18,497 nt of DNA from DRQF01 sp964559135 (lineage in GTDB: Bacteria > Planctomycetota > GCA-002687715 > DRQF01), in contig CAZLGG010000076.1 of the NCBI GenBank assembly GCA_964559135.1, positions 1 through 18,497 on the forward strand. Direction: 5' to 3'. This document shows, in pieces, positions 12,779 through 18,497 of this stretch; the stretch's first letter is position 1, and each line of letters opens with the position of its first letter. Position numbers and translations under genes: made by a program. The notes under the pieces are model-generated. The model made no database searches. It was not told the DNA's origin and saw nothing but the letters and a program-made list of their open reading frames with translations.

Positions 12779-15604
12779 TCAGTTCTTGACGGGTTTCTTT
12801 TCCGCCTCCCGGTTGATCTGGTCCACCGCCTTCTTCGCGGCGCGAGCGATGTCCGGGTCCCCCTCCTGCATGAAGCGGATGAGGATCGGCAGGGTTTCCG
12901 CGACGCCCAGGGTGCCGAGGGATCGGATGGCGGTCACGCGGATCATTTTCGGCTGATCCGGCGCCGCCTGTCGGAGGAGGGCATCGGCGGCGCTACCGGC
13001 GTCGAGGCCCACGCCCTTCATCCATCGCTCCCAACGTTCCTTCTGATCGAAGTAGAACTGCAACCGTTTCAGGGTCGATTCGGCGACACCCCGTACTTTC
13101 TTCACCGGGTCCCTCAAGGCCTCGACGAGCAGTGGAATGGCGCGGCGGTCGGGGACGACCATGAAGCTCGAGAAGACACTCCAGCGGACGGATGAGGACT
13201 CATCCTTCGCCAGCGGCAAGATGGCGTCGAGAGCGTGATCCTTCTCGATCGCCACCAGGGTGAGGACGGCGTCGCTCCTCAGCCCCCCATCCTCGCTCGC
13301 GAGGAGTTTCCTGATCGCCGGCGCGAAGCGGGGGTCGTGCAGACGACGTACCGCACGCATGGCGGCAAAGACCAGGTCCCGGTCCGTCGAGCGGAGGAGC
13401 TTGGTCACCTCTGCGACCAACTCTTCGCTCAGCGGGGCGTCGAGAGCCCCCAGTACCATAGTCTGTTCCGCCGGTCCCAGTTCCCTCAGCACGCGGGCGA
13501 AGATGGCGTCGCGGTGAGGGATGTCGGGGAAGCGCCCGTTGGCGAAAAGGGAAAGGACGGTTCGACGATCCCGCGGCGCCATGGCGAAGGTAGCGTCCAG
13601 GAGGACGGTCTTGACCTCCGGAGGCAGGTCGGCCACCGTGTGGGAGACAACGGCGGCGTCCCTGAGGCTCACATAAACATCGTGCCCCAGCTCCTCTTCA
13701 CGGCCATGCAGGAGGTCCTTCCAGATGCGTGCTTGGTCGGCGCCCGAGAACGCGGTGGTTTCGAAGAGGGGCAGTTCGATGTGCTTCACGTTGCTGCTTT
13801 TTCGGATGCCCCGCCGACCGCCCGCGATGAGCGCGGGGATGGATTCGGGCCGCCCCGCCCGATAGAGGGTCACCCAGAGGGGGTAGCGTGCGTCAGCGGC
13901 GTGTCGTTCGTCCGAGCTCGGCAACACGATGAGCTCCGCCAGAAACGGCAGGATCGCGGGATCGTCGGCCACCTTCTCGAATCCCCTAGCCACGGCCGTG
14001 AAGAGTGCGGGGTTGGAACGGACGAGTCCCACGGCGTAGTCGTATCCCTCCTCCGATTTCTGATGAACGAGGGCTTCGACGGCCTTCTTCGAGAGGTCCC
14101 ACCCTTTCTCGGGGATCTTGCGGTCCGGCCCGAGAAAGGCGTCGATCCACCCCTCGAGGGGCGCCACGAAATCCTCCCGCCCCTTCTCCGCGAGCAGCCT
14201 GTCGAAGACCGGACCGGCCGTCTTGAAGTCCATGATGTGCTCGAGGATCAGGGGGAGTTGCTCCGAGGTGGCGTGCTCGGCGATCCATTGCTCAAGCCGC
14301 GAGGCGTCGCGCCACGGATAGACCCCCAGCTCGAGGAGTTTCAGGGCCGCCGGGACATCGGCGGGTGTCCATGATTCCGTGAACCCTATGGTGGCCATAA
14401 CGAAACTCCGGACGCGCCAAAACCCTCTCTTGGGCGTCGTGGATTGGGCATGGAACCTCGCGAACATGCCCTCGGGGAATTCCCGGGCGAGGTTCAGGAA
14501 TTCTCGTGCCGACACCGTCTCGGTCTTCTTCCATTCCGAGTTATGGTAGATGCCACCCTCCGCCCAGGACTCATCCGACGAATCACGGGAAAACGACGCG
14601 ACGAGGGCGTTCAAGAACATGAATGCCGTCTCGGGCTGGCTCCGGCAGATAAAGCTCAAACTAGAGACGACGTCTCTTTCCTCTTGTTTCTCGAGCCCTG
14701 GCAGCAGCTCGATGAGTTTCTTCGCGGCCTCTCGGGCAAAGGCGGGGTCTGCGGCGGCGAAGTCGTACACTTTGAAGTCTTTGATCATGCTCGTGGCGAG
14801 GTGCACGTCGTTTCGGTCGAGAACGGCCTCGACATCATCTTTTGTGATCAGGTCGCGCCGCCTCCTGTAGGCACGAATGATGGTCTGGACGATCCTTTTG
14901 TCCTCGTCCCTGATCAACTGGTGAATGTAGGGCGCGAGAATGAGTTTGAGTTTCGCGCTCGTGGCCAGCTTCTGCACGACGGCGCGGCGGAAGTAGACGT
15001 CCTTGTCGGCGAGCACGGAGGCGAACCACCCTTTCACCCGGGGGCCTCCGAGGGTGGCGATGGCCTCGACGGCGTTCGCCACGAACACGAGGTTGTCCCT
15101 CTGGGCGTTCAACTCCTTCACGAGGAAAGGGATGGCGGGCTCGCCGATGAGCTTCAACTCCGCGAGGCCCTCCTTGGCATGGGTGTTCTTGAAGAGCTTG
15201 CTCAGAGCGATCTGGATGCGTTTCCTGGGGACAGCGTCTTGATCCTCGTGGCTGGACTTCCCTCGAAGGAGAGCCTTTCCCTTGACGGCCCATTCCGTCA
15301 CTCCGCCGGAGAGGCGGGAAAGGATTTGGCGGGCCTTGGCGTCCTGTTTCAGTTTCCGGCAGAGGAGGGCCGCTTCGTAGAGGGCTTCCTCGTGTTCGGA
15401 CAGAGCGAGGGACGAGTCTTCGGCGGCCTTCTCGTAGAGGGAAAGGGCGTTCGCGAGGTCGCCTTCCAGGTCCGCCGCCGCGCGGGCTTCGGCGAGGACG
15501 GTGGATGTCTTGGCGCGGGAAGCCTTCTTGTCCTGAGCGGGGCTCGCGACCACGAAGCCCGCGATGACGAGCAGGGCGAGGGCGAAGGTGGGCATGGCTT
15601 TCAT
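12779..15604 (-). CDS. Large exported HEAT-repeat protein, function unknown
   Basis: The 941-residue protein has a signal peptide (about 1-23, ending ASPAQ). A TPR-like helical stretch rich in ALxxYEKAA and LxxK patterns follows (about 30-115). An N-terminal HEAT/ARM-like block lies at about 145-255. The central region (about 255-720) is helical and less clearly repetitive. The last 210 residues form clear HEAT repeats, for example RSDAVLTLVAIEKDHALDAI and MIRVTAIRSLGTLGVAETLP. The tail is charged (AEKKPVKN). It is probably a periplasmic scaffold that binds other proteins; no catalytic motif was seen. ATG 15604 is chosen over an upstream in-frame extension because AAGGAGA lies 9 nt before it and the signal peptide starts there. 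It follows the response regulator gene by 102 bp, and an 11-bp direct-repeat array lies in that gap. Confidence 0.88.
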   Translation of the reverse strand: MKAMPTFALALLVIAGFVVASPAQDKKASRAKTSTVLAEARAAADLEGDLANALSLYEKAAEDSSLALSEHEEALYEAALLCRKLKQDAKARQILSRLSGGVTEWAVKGKALLRGKSSHEDQDAVPRKRIQIALSKLFKNTHAKEGLAELKLIGEPAIPFLVKELNAQRDNLVFVANAVEAIATLGGPRVKGWFASVLADKDVYFRRAVVQKLATSAKLKLILAPYIHQLIRDEDKRIVQTIIRAYRRRRDLITKDDVEAVLDRNDVHLATSMIKDFKVYDFAAADPAFAREAAKKLIELLPGLEKQEERDVVSSLSFICRSQPETAFMFLNALVASFSRDSSDESWAEGGIYHNSEWKKTETVSAREFLNLAREFPEGMFARFHAQSTTPKRGFWRVRSFVMATIGFTESWTPADVPAALKLLELGVYPWRDASRLEQWIAEHATSEQLPLILEHIMDFKTAGPVFDRLLAEKGREDFVAPLEGWIDAFLGPDRKIPEKGWDLSKKAVEALVHQKSEEGYDYAVGLVRSNPALFTAVARGFEKVADDPAILPFLAELIVLPSSDERHAADARYPLWVTLYRAGRPESIPALIAGGRRGIRKSSNVKHIELPLFETTAFSGADQARIWKDLLHGREEELGHDVYVSLRDAAVVSHTVADLPPEVKTVLLDATFAMAPRDRRTVLSLFANGRFPDIPHRDAIFARVLRELGPAEQTMVLGALDAPLSEELVAEVTKLLRSTDRDLVFAAMRAVRRLHDPRFAPAIRKLLASEDGGLRSDAVLTLVAIEKDHALDAILPLAKDESSSVRWSVFSSFMVVPDRRAIPLLVEALRDPVKKVRGVAESTLKRLQFYFDQKERWERWMKGVGLDAGSAADALLRQAAPDQPKMIRVTAIRSLGTLGVAETLPILIRFMQEGDPDIARAAKKAVDQINREAEKKPVKN

Positions 15605-15672
15605 GGTTTTCGTCTCCTTGACGTCGTTTGTTTCCGCTCCACTCCCATGGTCGCCTCGGTTCGCCGCGCCGT

Positions 15673-15716
15673 GTCCAAGGCCCGTCAAACCCCTGTCAGG
15701 AAAACGTCAGGTCAGC
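15673..15716 (+). promoter_or_regulatory. Four-unit 11-bp direct-repeat array resembling a Pho box
   Basis: GTCC at 15673 and GTCA at 15684, 15695 and 15706 start successive units exactly 11 bp apart. The core CTGTCAGGAAAACGTCAG (15693-15710) closely resembles the E. coli Pho-box consensus, two TGTCA elements 11 bp apart. OmpR/PhoB-type regulators bind such head-to-tail repeats, and one is encoded next door. The array lies 69-112 bp before the HEAT-repeat gene, and its last unit overlaps the regulator's stop codon. It reads in the opposite direction to that gene. Confidence 0.6.
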
Positions 15717-16405
15717 CGATACCCGGCGCCGTGCACGGTCTGAAGGTGCTCGGGCCGGGACGAGTCCTCCTCGATCTTCTTTCTCAGGTTCAGCATGTGG
15801 GTGTCCACGGTGCGGTGGGTGACGGCGTCCCCGTCCTCCCAGACCTCCCTCAAGAACCGGTCCCGACTCACGACTCGGCCCCGTTCCTGTTGGAGGAGGT
15901 GCAGCATGCCGGCCTCCTTGGGCGTGAGAGGGAAGGTCCGGCCGTCTCGGGTCACGGTGAAGGTGCCAAGATCCACTTCGGTTTCCCCGATGCGGAAGGC
16001 CTGGGGTGGGGCGAGCTCTTTCAGCCGATCGAGAACCCGCTCTTCCCGGCGGATGAGGACCTTCACGCGGGCGAGCAGTTCCCTGAGGCTGAAGGGCTTC
16101 GTGACATAGTCGTCGGCGCCCAATTCCAGTCCGAAGACGCGATCGTTCTCGTCGCTGCGGGCCGTGAGCAGAATGACCGGTGTGAGGATACCGGCGTCGC
16201 GGACGGACTTCAGCACTTCGAGCCCGCTCTTGCCCGGCATCATGATGTCGAGCACGACGACGGAGAAATGACGCGTTTGCAAGAACTCCTCGGCCTGGAA
16301 CCCATCCTGGGCGACCGTGACGTCGTAGCCCTCCATCGAGAAGGCGTCCTCGAGACCCGTGCGCAAGGTGGGGTCGTCCTCGACGACGAGCAGTCTATGA
16401 GCCAT
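15707..16405 (-). CDS. OmpR/PhoB-type response regulator
   Basis: The 232-residue protein has a receiver domain (about 3-120) with the acidic pair D10/D11, the phosphoacceptor Asp53 in LDIMMPG, the switch residue Thr81 and Lys103 in KPF. A C-terminal winged-helix DNA-binding domain follows (about 140-230), with LTPKEAGMLHLL and a recognition helix HRTVDTHMLNLRKKIE, ending in GAGYRLT. The domain order and length are typical for this subfamily. The start is ATG 16405, since AAGGAG precedes it by about 8 nt; a GTG two codons earlier is too close to that site. It overlaps the kinase gene's stop by 11 bp, so the two are translated from one mRNA. Direct repeats of the type bound by PhoB relatives flank the operon, which suggests autoregulation. 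Confidence 0.95.
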   Translation of the reverse strand: MAHRLLVVEDDPTLRTGLEDAFSMEGYDVTVAQDGFQAEEFLQTRHFSVVVLDIMMPGKSGLEVLKSVRDAGILTPVILLTARSDENDRVFGLELGADDYVTKPFSLRELLARVKVLIRREERVLDRLKELAPPQAFRIGETEVDLGTFTVTRDGRTFPLTPKEAGMLHLLQQERGRVVSRDRFLREVWEDGDAVTHRTVDTHMLNLRKKIEEDSSRPEHLQTVHGAGYRLT

Positions 16406-18197
16406 GGGCACCTCTCCTTGGAAGCGTCAGAGCGAAACAGGCGCCGCCCTGATCGTCGGGGGGCTCGACGGCGCGCAGGTCGCCCCCCAGATCGCGAAGG
16501 AGGCGACGAGCGAGGTGGAGCCCCAGGCCCACGCCGGCGATGGATCCGTCCTGGTGGGCGGCTCCACGGCGGAAGCGTTCGAAGATCGCTTCCCGTTCGT
16601 TCTCGGGAATGCCCGGACCGAAATCGCGGATGAGGACGGTGTAGATCTCCTCCGTCGCTTGCCCGCGGACCTCGAGCCGGCCGCCTTCGAGGGCGTACCT
16701 GCGCGCGTTTTCCAAGACGTTCAGCAACGCCTGCACGAGGGCGCCTCGATCGAGCCGGCATACGAAGTCGGACGCAAGGAGGGCGACGTCGAGCGTGAGA
16801 CCGTCCCGTTCCGCGAGGGGACGGAAGAGGTTCACGGCTTCTGAAACGGTGGGTTCGATGGGTTGGACTCGGAGGTCATAGGCCCGCTCGCCCCGCTCCA
16901 TCCGCCCCAGGTCGAGGACGTTTTCGATGAGCATGCCCAGGCGTGCGGATTCTCCACTCAACAGGCGATGATAGGCGGCGCGCTTGTCCTCGTCGGGCAC
17001 TCGGCCTTCCTCCAGCATCTCGGCGAGGAGGCGGATCGATGCGAGAGGCGTCTTCAACTCGTGGGTGACGCCGGTGAGGAACTCGCTTCGGACCCGCGCG
17101 GCTTCGGCCTCCCGCCGGACGGCCCTCAGCGTGAAGAAGAGGCCCAAACAGAAACTTCCGGCGAGCACGAAGAGCAGGAGGCTCACCCAGCGGGAGTCGG
17201 TCCAGGGAGAGGCTGTCGTTCCTCGACGGGGGAGGACGGCGATGAGGGGAGCGGCCTGGACGCCGTCCGAGGCGGCTGCGTCGTCGCCCACGGAGAAGCG
17301 ACTCGCGTCGAGCCCCGCCCAACGGATGGCTTCTTCGGGGCGTGCAGCGGCGCCCCGCCCGCCACCCTCGGCACTCGGAAACAGGAGGACGAGAAACCCA
17401 TCCCGCGAAGCCAGGAGGGGGGAGCCGTCGGCCGCGCCCGATCGCAAGACGTCGTCGGCCGCGCGAAGGCGGCGTCGACGATCTGCGATCGTCTCGACTT
17501 CGCGCCGCAGCGGCTCCAGATCCCCCACTCCGTGGGCGGCCAGCCGCGCGAGATAGGCTCGGGCCGCGACCGGATCCCGTCGGGAGAGGTCCTTCGCCGC
17601 ATCCTCGGGGAGGGCACCCACCCGAATCGCCCGTAGGATCAGGGCCGAATGCCGAAGCCAAGGGGCGGTGAGTGTCTCCCCTGAGATCTGGTCGAGGAGG
17701 AGATCGCGCTTCGCGGCGAGGTCTCCTCTCTGGGCGCACCAGGCCGCTCTCAACAGAAGAAACGCCTTGTCGTCGGGGGCCGAGAGAGCCTCCGCGGCGG
17801 CCACGAGGCCCTCGATGGCGGCGGGGCGATCTCCTTCGACGAACTCCGAGGATTCGGCGCGCCGCAAGGCTTTGCGGGCGGCTTCGGAGAGCAGGATGTC
17901 GGGCTCGGGGGGCGGGGTTCGCAGCCATCCGACTTCGGGGGGAATCACGAGACGCCCCTCGGGGTCCCAGCTGAACGTCTCATCGGGCGGTACGCGGTCC
18001 AGGATCGTCGGATCCTCGAGAGCCTGCCGCAGTTGTCCCGCCAGGGCCTCGGCGGCGGCGCGGGCCTCCACCTGGGCCGTGGCCCGTGCGTCTTCGGCTG
18101 TCCTTTTCAGGCTCAGGAGCCCGAAAGTCAACAGCCCCCCCGCGGACACCATGACGACCACGAGCAGGCCCGCGATTCTCGACCTCGAAGGCTTCAT
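16395..18197 (-). CDS. Membrane-bound sensor histidine kinase with a large helical extracytoplasmic domain
   Basis: The 600-residue kinase has a first membrane helix (about 8-30) and a second (about 338-358). Between them lies an extracytoplasmic region of about 300 residues that is helix-rich and TPR-like in places (EAARKALRRAE ... EGLVAAAEALS). No known sensor domain was recognised. The cytoplasmic part has a HisKA helix with phosphoacceptor His379 in GVTHELKTPLASIR, an N box (LLNVLENARRYA, N497), G1 (DFGPGIP, 525-531), an F box (FERFRRG) and G2 (GVGLGL, 555-560). All catalytic parts are present and it should be active. The stop overlaps the response regulator start by 11 bp. The ATG at 18197 has no strong Shine-Dalgarno. 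It probably phosphorylates the adjacent regulator; the stimulus is unknown. Confidence 0.94.
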   Translation of the reverse strand: MKPSRSRIAGLLVVVMVSAGGLLTFGLLSLKRTAEDARATAQVEARAAAEALAGQLRQALEDPTILDRVPPDETFSWDPEGRLVIPPEVGWLRTPPPEPDILLSEAARKALRRAESSEFVEGDRPAAIEGLVAAAEALSAPDDKAFLLLRAAWCAQRGDLAAKRDLLLDQISGETLTAPWLRHSALILRAIRVGALPEDAAKDLSRRDPVAARAYLARLAAHGVGDLEPLRREVETIADRRRRLRAADDVLRSGAADGSPLLASRDGFLVLLFPSAEGGGRGAAARPEEAIRWAGLDASRFSVGDDAAASDGVQAAPLIAVLPRRGTTASPWTDSRWVSLLLFVLAGSFCLGLFFTLRAVRREAEAARVRSEFLTGVTHELKTPLASIRLLAEMLEEGRVPDEDKRAAYHRLLSGESARLGMLIENVLDLGRMERGERAYDLRVQPIEPTVSEAVNLFRPLAERDGLTLDVALLASDFVCRLDRGALVQALLNVLENARRYALEGGRLEVRGQATEEIYTVLIRDFGPGIPENEREAIFERFRRGAAHQDGSIAGVGLGLHLARRLLRDLGGDLRAVEPPDDQGGACFALTLPRRGAHGS

Positions 18198-18218
18198 GGC
18201 CCCAGGCTAACCGCCTTC

Positions 18219-18251
18219 GTCTCCCAGTTGTCAAGAAACCGTCAGCCGCCG
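18219..18251 (+). promoter_or_regulatory. Three-unit 11-bp direct-repeat array before the kinase gene
   Basis: GTCT at 18219 and GTCA at 18230 and 18241 start units exactly 11 bp apart. The core TTGTCAAGAAACCGTCAG (18228-18245) matches the other array at nearly every base (GTCArGAAAmCGTCAG). On the minus strand the same bases contain TTGACA (18234-18229), a possible -35 box, with a poor -10 17 bp on (GTTAGC). The site lies 22-54 bp before the kinase start. Confidence 0.6.
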
Positions 18252-18497
18252 GGACGAGAGGACTGGCTCACCACGACCCGAAGCTACGACGCGGAAGGCC
18301 GGCTTGTCCGCACCATCTCCCCCGAAGGGGTCATCACCGATTACGTCTGGAGTGGACGCAGTCTGCTCTCCCAGATGACGGGTGGCGTGGGCACCTCGCA
18401 GGCCGCCACGACCCAGTACCAGTACGACCACATGGGAAGGCTCGGCCAGACCTCCGACAAGGTCTACACCTACACCTACGACGCCCTTTTGCGACGT
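18252..18497 (+). CDS. Partial RHS/YD-repeat protein fragment, start missing, running off the right edge
   Basis: Reading with codons starting at 18252, the frame is open to the window end and gives clear YD repeats: RSYDAEGRLVRTISPEGV, then ITDYVW, then QYQYDHMGRLGQTSDKV and YTYTYDALLRR. RHS proteins are large cell-surface or secreted shells that often carry a C-terminal toxin. There is no ATG in this frame near the beginning of the homology. A TTG at 18228 lies inside the repeat array and has no ribosome binding site. The homology starts about 55 bp from the divergent kinase start, leaving no room for the signal peptide and N-terminal region. This may be a 5'-truncated remnant, a displaced RHS segment or an assembly junction. 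Confidence 0.75.

Noticed and set aside
14444..16633. A 729-codon open frame on the plus strand
   Set aside because: It lies antisense to the HEAT-repeat, response regulator and kinase genes. Its translation has no recognisable domain, and long antisense frames are common in GC-rich DNA.
1..18497. CRISPR arrays, insertion sequences, tRNA or rRNA genes
   Set aside because: No regularly spaced long repeats, transposase motifs or structural RNA signatures were seen. The only periodic repeats are the two 11-bp arrays.

Overview
The window is GC-rich, tightly packed bacterial chromosome, and twelve complete genes plus one edge fragment can be supported. The gene repertoire suggests a member of Planctomycetota or a similar environmental lineage. 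The pointers are a Tat-exported Gfo/Idh/MocA oxidoreductase, a secreted matrixin and a CRTAC1-like FG-GAP/ASPIC protein that seem to share a C-terminal domain, a large exported HEAT-repeat protein, and an exported MsrB lipoprotein. This placement is inferred from gene content; no rRNA, tRNA or marker gene is present.

Left part (1-5876): the msrB lipoprotein gene runs leftward and diverges from a glycogen debranching enzyme gene. Then comes a translationally coupled pair: a small secreted protein of unknown function and a multidomain secreted matrixin-type metalloprotease. A clear Rho-independent hairpin ends that pair. A small DUF805 membrane protein follows.

Middle (5897-12746): a YacP/Rae1-like NYN endoribonuclease gene and a large secreted seven-repeat FG-GAP/ASPIC protein lie on the minus strand. 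From a divergent intergenic region, a NYN plus OST-HTH (LOTUS) protein and a fused aminoglycoside-phosphotransferase/P-loop kinase run rightward, only 4 bp apart. A Tat-dependent Gfo/Idh/MocA oxidoreductase follows. Its last codons form one arm of a perfect 11-bp hairpin at the convergent boundary.

Right part (12779-18497): three minus-strand genes read in the order histidine kinase, OmpR/PhoB-type response regulator, and a 941-residue exported HEAT-repeat protein. The kinase and regulator genes overlap by 11 bp. Ahead of the kinase gene, and again between the regulator and the HEAT-repeat gene, there are GTCA-type direct repeats with exactly 11-bp spacing. They closely resemble the classical Pho box. 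The simplest reading is an autoregulated PhoR/PhoB-like system whose adjacent target is the HEAT-repeat gene. This is the most interesting regulatory signal here.

At the right edge an RHS/YD-repeat reading frame begins abruptly, without a convincing start codon, about 55 bp from the kinase start, and runs off the window.
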